From the NCBI GenBank assembly GCA_030062745.1, contig CP099849.1, forward strand, positions 18,460,144-18,524,143: a stretch of DNA of 64,000 nt, given 5' to 3'. This document shows, one piece after another, positions 57,201 to 62,737 of the stretch. Source of the DNA: Capitulum mitella. Lineage: Eukaryota; Arthropoda; Thecostraca; Pollicipedomorpha; Pollicipedidae. The translations under genes and the position numbers were made by a program. The notes under the pieces were generated by a model, which saw only the letters and a list, made by a program, of their open reading frames with translations, was not told the origin of the DNA and did not search any database. Each line of letters opens with the position of its first letter. Within the stretch, counting starts at the first letter, position 1.

Positions 57201-58597
57201 CCGTTGTTTCCACGTTTCGGCCAGTTTGTAGGGGAACAAAACGCAAAATTTTCCCCGATGTTGTGTTGCGTTTTAATTTTTGGGTGACTTGATATGGCAA
57301 AAAAACACAAAATTACATCCGATATTTCAGCATGGACGCGAACAGAACACCGTTTTTTCATATCTGCACGGGAAGAAATCGGGGCGGCTGGGAGGTGGCT
57401 CGCGTTGACCACTCGCCCCCCCCCCCCCCCGCCCGTGGCGAAATCCTGGATCCGCCCCTGGCACTCAGTAATCGTTCGGTCCTAATGGCTGACGGATGTC
57501 AAACGCTCTACTGGCAAACATGTGGTACTGAAGTTCTCGGCGTGACCGCCAGGTGTCTGGGCCGGCCGAATTCAGCTGTTGGACCGGGTGGACGTGCCGG
57601 TCGCGTCTGAGGAGTGGGTACGGCTCGACGTTCGGCTGGCGGTGAGCGCCTGGCGGGACGGCCTGCCCAACAGGGGCCTGCTGCTGACCGTCCGGAACGA
57701 GCAAGGCGTGTTGCTCAGACCGAGTCTCTTCTTCGTGGACGTCAACTGTGACGCTCCCGGTGAGTCGCCTTTCCGTCTCGCATGCCGAACTCTGGCCGGA
57801 AATACATCACGTTGATTGAGTGTGGTAGGAAAGTGGGTCTTAGTTGGGAATGAATGTGCCGATGCGGCTAACCCTAATTTCGGCTTACAAAAGATTCAGT
57901 ATGCTGGCCTTTGGACGCAAAATCCGTCTCCTGTTAAACTTCATTTCAGCGCTTGGTGGTCCTATCCGTAGTGTGTTGACAGGCGTTTTGCCATGGCTTA
58001 ATGATGGGAGAGGTTCGTATTTGCTGTTAGCCCGGGTAAAGCTGTCAGTGTTTACTACAGGGTGGGACTTAAATAGACCAGTGCTTCGGACCTGATCCTG
58101 TACATGAAAACGTTCGCAGAAAACAATGAACCTGTTTGGTTTATGGTGTGTTGTTGATTGGCTTTGTCCGACTTCCTGTCCAGAAGTGGGCGGTGTGTGT
58201 GTGTGGAGGGAGGGGGGGGGGGACGCAGGCACTAGCTGACCATCCCCCGCCAATTTCCAGTGGCCAGCAGCCCGGTGCCGGGGATCCTGCTGGACGTGGC
58301 AGGCCAGGAGGATGTGGCCGTGCCGGTGGAGCACCGGTACCCCGTGCTGGACCTAGCCACGTCGGAGGAGGCGGACGGCGCGCCGCCGCGTGTCGACCAC
58401 GTGCCGGACAAGCCGTGTCCGGGGCCGACGAGTGCCAGACAGAGCCGCAGCGGCGAAACGGCGGCCGCCGCCGGCCGTCAGGCGTTCTCGGAGCTGTTGG
58501 GACGCGGGCCTCAGCCGGACGGCCGGCCGTGGCGCCGCCGCCACCGCCACAGCCGCCACCGCAGTGCCGCCAGACGCCGGCGGGACGGCGACGGGCG
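20460..58597 (+). CDS. TGF-beta superfamily ligand, signal peptide and propeptide exons (3' part beyond window)
   Basis: CDS so far = join(20460..20620, 40303..40511, 45975..46108, 46654..46762, 57553..57759, 58261..58597), 1,157 nt, 385 codons plus 2 nt. All introns are GT/AG with matching phases, the strongest evidence for the model. Residues 1-17 (MVAVLLLILCGLRPARG) are a signal peptide. The rest reads as a TGF-beta propeptide: WIKRHILGLLNL (helix region), SFYPSCDYP (119-127), MSVRFDLTL and AADLRVYKV, NVSVHTYL, LLDRVDVPVASEEWVRLDVR, then RGLLLTV and FFVDVNC. It ends with a polybasic RRRR (378-381), a furin-type site, just before the last donor. Secreted ligands of this family are cut there to release a cystine-knot dimer, but no knot exon is found before 64,000. 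Subfamily is unresolved: Maverick- or activin-like and BMP-like remain open. Intron 1 is 19.7 kb, intron 4 is 10.8 kb. Confidence 0.82.
20856..22034 (+). mobile_element. Family A copy 1: TTAA-flanked 1.2-kb piggyBac-like MITE
   Basis: TTAACCCACCCCGATTGGGG on the left and GTCGGGGGTTAA on the right, with subterminal G/C hairpins (GGGGGGCGGTTGACCGCCCC at the left, perfect apart from length). TTAA at both ends with CCC inside is the piggyBac-superfamily signature. The interior aligns with the other A copies. No intact coding region. It sits 236 bp inside intron 1 of the TGF-beta-type gene. Confidence 0.85.
22035..23265. other. Intron sequence, unrecognised
   Basis: No exon or repeat family is recognised. 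A single tRNA-B-box-like GAGTTCGAATC occurs near 22,914 without an A box or acceptor stem. Confidence 0.4.
23268..23393 (-). mobile_element. Terminus of a hAT-type MITE (fragment)
   Basis: The segment ends CCCCCTGGCTCCCTCGCCTG, the inverted form of a CAGGCGAGGGAGCCAGGGGG end, like the CAGGGGCG(G/T)AGCCAGG termini of hAT-type MITEs. It is preceded by a long G-run and CGCCCCCCGG-type sequence. The other end was not found. Confidence 0.35.
24058..24306 (-). repeat. 15-bp minisatellite with pentapeptide-repeat-like coding periodicity
   Basis: Units of about 15 bp (AAGTTCGTCTAGGAC, AAGTTCGCCATATAA, AGGTTCGTCGTGCTG and so on) repeat at least seven times without length change between 24,062 and 24,165, then drift to 17-20 bp. 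On the minus strand from the ATG at 24149 the units read ANFST-TNLCP-TSFSP-TNFCS-ASFCD-TNFCP, the A(N/D)(L/F)xx pentapeptide-repeat pattern. The open frame is 65 codons and leaves the repeat into unrelated sequence. Confidence 0.8.
24560..25060. other. CpG-rich block in intron 1, includes (GGC)n
   Basis: A GC-rich stretch with a pure GGC trinucleotide run near 24,920-24,945. Overlapping open frames of 70-218 codons exist on both strands because stop codons are rare in such DNA. None carries a protein signature. An alternative first exon or CpG-island promoter is possible but unsupported. Confidence 0.45.
25379..25440 (+). mobile_element. 62-bp retroposon: LINE-like 3' hairpin with AACC tail, copy 1
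   Basis: The insert holds GGGCGCCGAATGACC ... GTCGGTGCGCCCC, which can fold into a GGGCGC/GCGCCC stem, then AATAACCAACCAAC. It is bounded by perfect 14-bp direct repeats CTGTCAAAGTTTGA (25365-25378 and 25441-25454). Long variable target duplications plus a simple-repeat 3' tail are the mark of target-primed reverse transcription. The unit is homologous to 26652-26714. Confidence 0.8.
26555..26660 (+). repeat. Dispersed repeat, copy 1
   Basis: GGAGGGGGGATCCACACAGG ATTTCAGACC through CAGTCATTGCCATAGGCTTGATCTTAAAATCCCTGA corresponds to the reverse complement of about 37,610-37,710 with many substitutions. The class is unknown; it may be the right part of a MITE with a GGGG-rich terminus. Confidence 0.5.
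26652..26714 (+). mobile_element. 63-bp retroposon: LINE-like 3' hairpin with AACC tail, copy 2
   Basis: TGGGCGTCGAATGACCTTG ... GTCGGTGCGCCCCC then (AACC)n. Perfect 15-bp direct repeats CCCTGAATAATGGGG flank it at 26637-26651 and 26715-26729. It is the second independent insertion of the same tiny unit within 1.3 kb of the first. Confidence 0.85.
26730..28229. other. Intron sequence, unrecognised
   Basis: Poly-C runs occur near 26,835, 26,890 and 27,035. Open frames of 73-163 codons around 26,724-27,376 are Pro-rich by composition only. No gene or repeat family is recognised. Confidence 0.4.
28235..29333 (+). mobile_element. Family F copy 2: array-bearing element with hAT-type right end
   Basis: From about 28,240 to 28,930 the DNA is a chain of degenerate short units of the form CCCCTGAGACxGCxAGAGGG. 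It is co-linear with 56,230-57,060 (for example GAGACGTTCAGAGGGCCCAT, GAGACGACAAGAGGGGTAC, CTCCTGAAACGGCAAGGACC). A unique tail follows (TTCGGCCACTTTGTG, ACAAAACGCAA, ACAC/GGATCC) and the terminus GCGAAATCCTGGATCCGTCCCTG. The left terminus is missing, so it is a truncated copy. Confidence 0.7.
29334..32159. other. Intron sequence, one tRNA-like motif, otherwise unrecognised
   Basis: A minus-strand B-box-like GGTTCGAATGTC lies at about 30,436-30,447. A minus-strand A-box-like GTCTAGTGGTAAATC lies near 30,225, possibly from tRNA-derived SINE heads. The 129-codon minus frame at 29,791-30,180 has no recognisable domain. Confidence 0.35.
32160..32480. other. CpG-rich block in intron 1
   Basis: A GC-rich segment with open frames on both strands (up to 189 codons on +). 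Peptides are Arg/Pro/Ala-rich without motifs, so I attribute them to composition. The flanking intron is AT-balanced, so the boundary is sharp. Confidence 0.4.
33755..34110. other. Second CpG-rich block in intron 1
   Basis: GC-rich DNA with CGGCGG, GGCCGGCGG and GCGGCGCGGCG motifs. Overlapping frames up to 164 codons on the minus strand are low-complexity Arg/Pro/Gly/Ala. No splice-bounded exon with a domain can be supported. Confidence 0.4.
34500..34640. repeat. (TATAGA)n-like AT-rich tract
   Basis: Interleaved TATA, TATAGATAT and CTATATAT motifs form an AT-rich low-complexity tract capable of several short self-complementary folds (for example GGACTATAAGTCC near 34,532). Confidence 0.75.
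35238..36458 (+). mobile_element. Family B copy 2: intact TTAA-flanked 1.2-kb piggyBac-like MITE
   Basis: TTAACCCTATTCCCGGCAGG at the left and GGGAATAGGGTTAA at the right are inverted complements. Next come subterminal hairpins GGGGGGCGGAATCCGCCCCC (left) and its counterpart at 36,387-36,410. It is flanked by TTAA on both sides. The interior carries AGGTCA clusters (35582-35598, 35893-35905). No coding region. It retains far more CpG than copy 1, so it is younger or less methylated. Confidence 0.88.
36723..37509 (+). mobile_element. 5'-truncated non-LTR retrotransposon (LINE)
   Basis: It contains a reverse-transcriptase C-terminal remnant followed by a short 3' UTR (AGCCACTGAAACAGTGG hairpin near 37,446) and an ACATACAAACGTACATACAAG tail. 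TTTTACGAA occurs just before (36714-36722) and just after (37510-37518), a possible 9-bp target duplication. Truncation at the 5' side is usual for LINEs. Confidence 0.65.
36896..37313 (+). pseudogene. LINE ORF2 reverse-transcriptase C-terminal remnant
   Basis: One frame gives FSEAKNLDITFDQTLSCDAH. After a frameshift near 37,010 the next gives GVSHARHRISDGNITTLVMA, LVLSHVR, a TAG stop, CISVYGHDT, a TAA stop, then MDDIQKVFNFGARVILGRRK and LRGKLGWLTAQKLTDIRTL. The pattern LGVTFD...ALVLSHxRY...IQKVxNFAARVI...LGWL is the region after the catalytic domain in CR1/Jockey-group ORF2 proteins. At least three in-frame stops and one frameshift show it is dead. The catalytic FADD motif is absent through truncation. 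Confidence 0.75.
37605..37715 (-). repeat. Dispersed repeat, copy 2
   Basis: This is the reverse complement of the segment at 26,555-26,660, sharing GGATTTCAGACCCTTCC, CAGTCACTACCATACGCCT and the downstream TAAAAT..CCTGA, followed by a G-run. Only a partial copy is visible. Confidence 0.5.
37870..37902. repeat. Perfect 33-bp palindrome (16-bp arms, 1-nt centre)
   Basis: Arm 37870-37885 (TTCCGTATCAGAGGAA) is exactly complementary to 37887-37902 around a single C. Immediately after it lies a short tandem of ACTAATTGAATACTAATACTAATTGAATTA type. It could be a cruciform former or a transposon-excision scar. Confidence 0.95.
37903..40302. other. Intron sequence, unrecognised
   Basis: An AT-rich tract with TTAATTA repeats lies at about 38,565-38,720. 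No exon is recognised. Short frames at 38,112-38,605 and 39,773-39,988 lack motifs. Confidence 0.4.
40303..40511 (+). CDS. TGF-beta-type ligand exon 2
   Basis: The acceptor is GTCTGTCCCCAG. AG|G gives Arg, then RYQEEKRLAWIKRHILGLLN, the conserved helix of TGF-beta propeptides, and on to RAQSFYPS. Donor GTGAGT leaves one base that forms a Cys codon with exon 3. An unspliced frame would stop soon after. Confidence 0.85.
40813..41030 (+). mobile_element. Left end of a third TTAA-type element (family D fragment)
   Basis: TTAATCCTCATCC is followed by a G12 run, then GCAGCCCCCCTGAGGTTTTCC, the same TTAA-C-G/C-hairpin plan as family A including the CCCCCCTGAGGTTTT(T/C) step. The interior differs and no right end is identifiable. 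The limit given is approximate. Confidence 0.45.
41400..43570. other. Intron sequence with CpG-poor block
   Basis: From about 41,940 to 43,200 CpG is rare while TG and CA are common, unlike most of the intron. A ~100-bp segment is repeated in diverged form (AAATCATCATCACGACAAGCATCC near 42,001 and AAATCATCATGACGACAGACATCC near 42,213). The unit may be an old element. No coding content is recognised. Confidence 0.45.
43571..45974. other. Intron 2, 3' part, unrecognised
   Basis: An open stretch at 43,573-43,818 has exon-like AG/GT edges but its peptide does not continue the TGF-beta propeptide, and the exon 2 to exon 3 phase closes without it. The 157-codon minus frame at 44,854-45,327 has no recognised domain. 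AGGTCA-type half-sites cluster at 45,350-45,385 and 45,490-45,515. Confidence 0.4.
45975..46108 (+). CDS. TGF-beta-type ligand exon 3
   Basis: The acceptor is CGGTCTTCAG. T|GT makes Cys, giving SFYPSC-DYPAEDDSIYAGLAP, then MSVRFDLTLPEHVTIEAADL and RVYKVVPQ, the beta-strand core of the propeptide. It ends CCACAG before donor GTAACC in phase 0. An acceptor 44 bases upstream would give a stop, so this site is preferred. Confidence 0.85.
46654..46762 (+). CDS. TGF-beta-type ligand exon 4
   Basis: The acceptor is TCCTGTTGACAG. It encodes SSDLQTRRPASAIAPGPQEP and ALNVSVHTYLTQPGPS, the propeptide strand before the L-L-D segment. It ends TCAG before donor GTGATG with one base left over. It sits in a GC-rich block where other frames are also open. 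Confidence 0.78.
46763..47183. other. Intron 4, 5' end
   Basis: About 420 bases between exon 4 and family A copy 2. Nothing is recognised. Confidence 0.5.
48132..48212. repeat. (TA)n microsatellite inside the hAT element
   Basis: A long TATATA/CATATA run is followed by the palindrome TTCCTAAGGAA and another short ATATATA. It lies in the non-coding 3' region of the element's transposase gene. Confidence 0.9.
48738..50914 (-). pseudogene. hAT-type transposase gene, frameshifted
   Basis: Read right to left, frames in changing register give: a basic N-terminal region (50914-50501, GRSKHIVREVMRAWNKALIL, then KPKRKLDQYRDVIKG); VTPGLAAALDRTRLNDCSAI (50330-50140); VVHWDGKLLPNDRKEKVGRLP and MSFDTHSSNTG (50079-49819), where the Asp is the probable first catalytic acid; VVAFCHEKLAEIQPSDDYGE and GQEPPRGIKL (49786-49466); IKIFLLRHQF and VVLYVSAWF (49445-49254); LLWYLSEELAGVSFFDEGVP, then AERAVALIQVYSGVMTKDE to LLQVA (about 49160-48738). 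This order matches a hAT-like transposase family common in invertebrate genomes. At least three frame changes and internal stops mean it cannot make an intact enzyme. Confidence 0.8.
52762..53985 (+). mobile_element. Family A copy 3: complete TTAA-flanked element
   Basis: TTAATCCGCCCCGACTGGGG at the left and GTCGTACGCGGGTTAA at the right, with subterminal hairpins (GGGGGGCGGCCAACCGCCCC right). An internal IR1 AGGTCA site (53078-53090) and an everted TGACCTCAGGTCA (52903-52915) are conserved with other copies. It lies only 220 bp from copy 2, in opposite orientation. A 66-codon partial version of the family's 88-codon frame starts at 53599. Confidence 0.9.
54225..57460 (+). mobile_element. Family F copy 1: hAT-ended element with degenerate unit array, split by an A element
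   Basis: The left end is CAGGCGCAGATCCAAGGGCG and the right end GCGAAATCCTGGATCCGCCCCTG, a diverged inverted pair. The flanks GCATTCAG (54217-54224) and GCACTCAG (57461-57468) form an 8-bp duplication with one change. Within it lie two stretches (54,470-54,700 and 55,907-57,070) of short degenerate units bounded by CCCCTGA and AGAGGGG. Family A copy 4 (54709-55906) is inserted between them. The right 360 bp match the 29-kb copy. No coding capacity is recognised. Confidence 0.75.
54709..55906 (-). mobile_element. Family A copy 4: complete TTAA-flanked element
   Basis: TTAACCCGCGCACGACCGTC ... AGTCGGGGGCGGGTTAA, inverted relative to copies 1, 3 and 5. A G10 tract with subterminal hairpin GGGGGCAGTTGACTGCCCCC lies near 54,755. 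An intact 88-codon frame lies on the minus strand at 54787-55053 and an intact IR1 site at 55604-55616. It is inserted inside family F copy 1. Confidence 0.92.
57553..57759 (+). CDS. TGF-beta-type ligand exon 5
   Basis: G|GT makes Gly, then VWAGRIQLLDRVDVPVASEE, WVRLDVRLAVSAWRDG, RGLLLTVRNEQG and LLRPSLFFVDVNCDAP. This is the best-conserved part of the TGF-beta propeptide fold (L-L-D, W-V-R-L-D-V, G-L-L-L). Donor GTGAGT leaves one base. The acceptor is a modest ACCGCCAG. Confidence 0.85.
57760..58260. other. Intron 5 of the TGF-beta-type gene
   Basis: A 501-bp intron with donor GTGAGT and acceptor CAATTTCCAG. A GTGTGT/G-rich tract near 58,193-58,222 precedes the acceptor. No repeat is recognised. 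Confidence 0.6.
58261..58597 (+). CDS. TGF-beta-type ligand exon 6, propeptide C-terminus with furin site
   Basis: The acceptor is CCGCCAATTTCCAG and G|TG gives Val. The exon continues ASSPVPGILLDVAGQEDV and a variable, Pro/Ala/Gly-rich region, then clustered Arg/His and RRRRDGDG. The frame meets TGA at 58599, but a good donor GTGAGA overlaps it (58598), leaving two bases. Splicing there is preferred because a ligand without its cystine knot would be non-functional. The next exon is outside the window. Confidence 0.72.
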
Positions 58598-59904
58598 GTG
58601 AGACGCCGCAGGTGGCAGCTCCGGTCAGCCAGGGTAGAGGTGGCAGCACAGGTTCTTTATTCTGTAGACGGCAGCACTGTATTGGACTTGGCTCCTCGGA
58701 AATGTTGGACCCCATTACAAATGCAGTGCGCTTTCGCGAGTGCCTAGCACGCTTCATGTGCAGGGACTATGAATTGCATTGTTTCTCTCGTGGGAGTTGG
58801 CAGGGGCGTTTGTTTGTTGCGTCTGACTGTGCCTTGGACTCTCACCTAGTGATGTTACAATTAATGTTGCTGCCGCGCTATGTATGTGTCGTTTGTTACC
58901 GTGTGACAGTTACTAAATGAATCTGTTGTAATTCACGCGGGAATCGTGTGCTGTAGGGTTCGGTTCAAAGTTGATGACTGATGTGGAAGCCATTCTTCCA
59001 TGCACGAAATGGCAACTATGTGTCTGTGACACCCAGATGCATCGCAACACATTTGTTTTTCATTACATGACAAAACCATGATTATTTTCGTGCCATACGT
59101 CAGTATCTTTCATCTTTTTATCAAGCATCTGAATTTGACCAAATGTGCAAGGAACTTCTCTTAGCATGTTTCAGCTGTGTTTTTGTTATTGAAATGGTTT
59201 GGTTAGTCATTGCTTCAGTACATGCTATTTGCCTCAGTGTTTTTTTGCGATATAATTAGCAACACGCATTGTCATTACTTAACATTAGCCGTAAGCGTGT
59301 GCATAAGGATTATGCGCGAAAATAAATTTGACTGTAAGATAGGAGTTTTCCTGCAAAAAGATCAGCAAGCGTCAGTTGAGAATATGCTCATGGATGCGTC
59401 GATCGCGACGACGGGCTGCAATTTAACGTGCGATTCATGGGTGTTAAAAGGCTCGCCAATTGCACGTTGCAATAGCGCCACAGAGGGGCGGTCGCAAATG
59501 TTCTCGCAAAGACGAAAACGATACAGACGTGCACGCGGTAACGTCCGAGAAAGTAACCGTCCATTAAACGACACACACACACACAGACACACACACATAT
59601 ATATATATTATAAGAAAATGCCGAAATGCAGCTCTTCGAAAATGCCTTTTTTAGGACTCCCGTGTCAAATGAACCAGGAAACATGCATTGCATGAGTTAT
59701 CACGAACGTCGCATTTGGCCTAGCATGTGACCTTGACCTTTGATAACCGTGGATCAGGTAGTATTCAGAACAACAGATCAAGCCTCTTGAAATATATCAC
59801 TATCCAAACGTCAGCCTACGTCTGTTTTCCATTGCGATAGGGCGACTCTAGGGAAAAATGTTGCATGTGGGTGTTAACTTAGCCTGGGGCGTCATCAGTG
59901 ACCC
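58598..59904. other. Intron 6, 5' part, unrecognised
   Basis: No cystine-knot exon is present: there is no C-C or WIxxP/CxGxC pattern in any frame with splice edges. The 161-codon frame at 59,210-59,695 runs through the microsatellite and has no domain. Confidence 0.45.
59574..59608. repeat. (CA)n-(TA)n microsatellite
   Basis: ACACAC repeats with one G interruption pass directly into TATATA. It lies in intron 6 of the TGF-beta-type gene. Confidence 0.9.
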
Positions 59905-61134
59905 TTAACCCGTCCCCGACTGGGAGGGGGCCAGTTGACTGCCCCCCTTGAGGTTTTTCTGGGATTGCGAGAAAACCAACAAACACAGAGTCATGAACCT
60001 TTGTGTACCTTTTGCTCCATTAATTTTACGTCTCGTGTCAAAATTGTGACCTCAGGTCACGTCAGATGCCTCACCTAGGTCAGGTCAAACAGTCTTACGT
60101 CAAAAAAACTTTAGCGCCCTCTAACTTTTTCGCAAAACAAGATATCCCAATAATACTTTCAGGGATTATTGATCGTGATAGATGCAACAAATCTGCTATC
60201 TCGGATTTTTTGAATTTTCCGGGTCATTGACCTAAGGTCAAGCCCATTTTTAAGACATATCGCCGTTTTTTCGGAAATTGATGGAATATTCCATAACATT
60301 TCTAGTGTGGAGTGAAGCAAACATCTAGTTACCGTCATTGGACAAAGTATCAGTGACTTTCAGCCATTGACCTGAGGTCAGGTCACGAATAACTGTAGTG
60401 GGCCAAAATGTACCACCGTCAAAATCGACCATGAATTACTCAGAATGGGTAGAAAATGGCAGAACTAGCTTGCATATAAGTAATTATTACCAGGAACCTC
60501 GAAAAGTTGGAAAAAATTCCATATTTTGAAAACAAACAGGCTTTCGAGAATAAAGCTTCGCCAACTTTGTAGATTGGCAACTAATCAATTTTTCCAAAAT
60601 TTAAGCATGAGAAACCATCACAGGAACCACAAAGAGTAATAAAATTGACATGGATCGTCTTTTTTCGCGAAAATAAAGGAACGCTAAAATTACTTCCCGT
60701 CAATTTGTTACCGCATACGGCAGCGGCGCACACTGACGGCTGACGGGAGGATTGCCGTGTCTCTAACTCAACGTTTCGGCGTATATATTGAACAAATGTG
60801 GGGAAATTAGACGTGCATCGGCATCCGCGGACATTTACTTGTGCGCTGGTGCCTTTACCTATGCGTTATTGGTCACAGCCCTTGAGATTCAGGCCATTTC
60901 TCGGTCTCATGCAGTCGGCTATGAGAAAACATATATAGGGCGTAAATTGGCTTACATATTATCTAAAACTAAAAATGAGACCAGTTTCGAGCTCTACTCG
61001 TCACAGGCTTTCCAACGGTATGCTTATTTTTATCGTGCGACCAACCGTTCGTGAGTTAGAGGGGAGGCAGTCAACTGCCCCCCCCCCCCCAGTCGCCGAT
61101 GTTCGGGACGGACCGACGGTCGTGCGCGGGTTAA
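59905..61134 (+). mobile_element. Family A copy 5: complete TTAA-flanked element
   Basis: TTAACCCGTCCCCGACTGGG at the left and GGTCGTGCGCGGGTTAA at the right. It has an intact IR1 site GGGTCATTGACCT (60221-60233) and an intact 88-codon frame (60788-61054) about 90% identical at protein level to that of copy 4. The right subterminal hairpin is GGCAGTCAACTGCC with a C14 run. Confidence 0.92.
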
Positions 61135-61495
61135 GTAAATAATACATACGTCACGAAACCGCACGGCCCGGCGCTATCGACTGCCGTTTAAATCATCTAA
61201 ATCGGGCCAATGGTTCCCGAGATAGACTGGTTGGGGGTGAAACGTCCCACCTTAGCCAATGGATGGTGGCGAAATGCCCCAGTCAGTGCCGGAAAGCCAA
61301 ACATTCTAACAGGCTGCTAGTTTTCCCTGGTTACAACTTGAAGCGCTCTCAAAAGTAATTTTCTCCTAAAGGTCACGGTGGAGTTGCGCAGCTGTGCAGT
61401 GCCGATTTTGCGGCAAAATGATCAACGTTCCGGTTCCTACCACCCTCGAGTCTAGCCTAGAATCACTATGGTCTATAGTCTATAGTCACTGGAGT

Positions 61496-61531
61496 CCTGT
61501 CGACCCAACTTATTCAAGTTGGGTCGACAGG
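61496..61531. repeat. Perfect hairpin: 16-bp arms, 4-nt loop
   Basis: CCTGTCGACCCAACTT (61496-61511) is exactly complementary to 61516-61531 around ATTC. It lies in intron 6 between two family A copies, in otherwise unrecognised sequence. CTATAGTCTATAGTC lies just upstream. Confidence 0.95.
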
Positions 61532-61593
61532 AGGTTGAAATGGCGCTGCTTTATCGTATCCTATTGTTGTTCATGTGTTCCAATTGCGATATG

Positions 61594-62215
61594 TATCCCG
61601 CCCCCGACTGGGGGGGAAGGCGGTTGACCGCCACCCTGAGGTTTTTCTAGAATTGCGAAAGAAAGAACAAACGCAGAGCCACGAAACTTCGTGTACCTTT
61701 TACTTGATCATGTTACACCTTGTGTCAAAGTTTTGACCTCAGGTCAAGTCAGGCGTCTGACCTAGGTCGGGTCAAACGGACCTATGTCCATAAAAGTTTA
61801 ACGCCCTGTAACTTTTTCGGAAAACAAGATATCGCAATAATACTTTCAGGGATAAGAGACCTTGATAGCTGCAACGAATCTGATATCTCAGATTTTGCGG
61901 AATTTTCTGGATCATTGGCCTGAGGTCAATCCCATTTTTAAGATATATCCTCTTTTTTCGGAAATTGGCAGAGTTTTTCGTAGTACTTTTAATGTGGAGT
62001 GATGCACACATCAAATTACGGTCAATGGGCAAAGTGTCAATGACTTCCAGCCATTGACCTGAGGTCAGGTCACAAATAGCTGTTGTTAGCCAAAATGTAC
62101 CAACGTCAAAATCAGCGATGAATTACTGAGAATGGGCAGAAAATGGCAGAACTGGCTTACACAGACGCAAGTAATACCAAGAACCTGATTTTTTTTTAAA
62201 AATCGCATTTTTTGG
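61594..62215 (+). mobile_element. Family A copy 6, right half missing
   Basis: It starts near ATCCCGCCCCCGACTGGGGG, with the outer TTAA mutated. It follows the family path (GAGGTTTTTCTAGAATTGCG, AACTTCGTGTACC, ACAAGATATCGCAATAATAC, GTGTGGAGTGATGCACACAT) to about 62,210 and stops there. The IR1 site is mutated (about 61,910-61,922). Confidence 0.8.
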
Positions 62216-62737
62216 AAACCTTCGAATCGTAAAACATGGTTGTCTTTATGACATCATCAGGACGTTACCTAAGATGACGCTTCCAAACTTTGTGATATCC
62301 ACTAGTCATATAGAAAACGGTCTAGAAAGTTTTAGGACGCTGATTTTATTCCTTTGGGAGGTATCTAAGAAACGCGCCGGGGGCCTTAAACTCCCCCTCC
62401 CCGGTCTATGGTGGATGTGTGCACAGCATTGACCTGCCGCTTGAAAAGGCCTTAACTTGTTTGGGGCATTCCCTCGCGTGAACCGCACTGCACATGTCAC
62501 AAGCCCATGAAAAACATCAGTGTCGCCCATGAGCCTATGCTTAACATGCACAAAAATACCTAGTGAAATACCGCTAATGTAGATCACCTTGCAAGGGCCT
62601 TCACAATAGTGTCGCATCGCCTCGCCGTGTACTCATGAAAACCGCTCATCCAGAAAACGTTCACCCTAAACAACGGAGGAGTCGTATCCAATTCGTTGAG
62701 GGAGAGCACTAGTATCATGTGATAATTAACGTCACAC
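62216..62737. other. Intron 6, unrecognised
   Basis: No gene or repeat family is recognised. The 103-codon minus frame at 62,306-62,617 has no domain signature. Confidence 0.4.

Noticed and set aside
58599-58601. TGA as the end of the TGF-beta-type protein
   Set aside because: A GTGAGA donor overlaps it, and ending here would leave a ligand gene without its ligand. Kept only as a possible retained-intron isoform.
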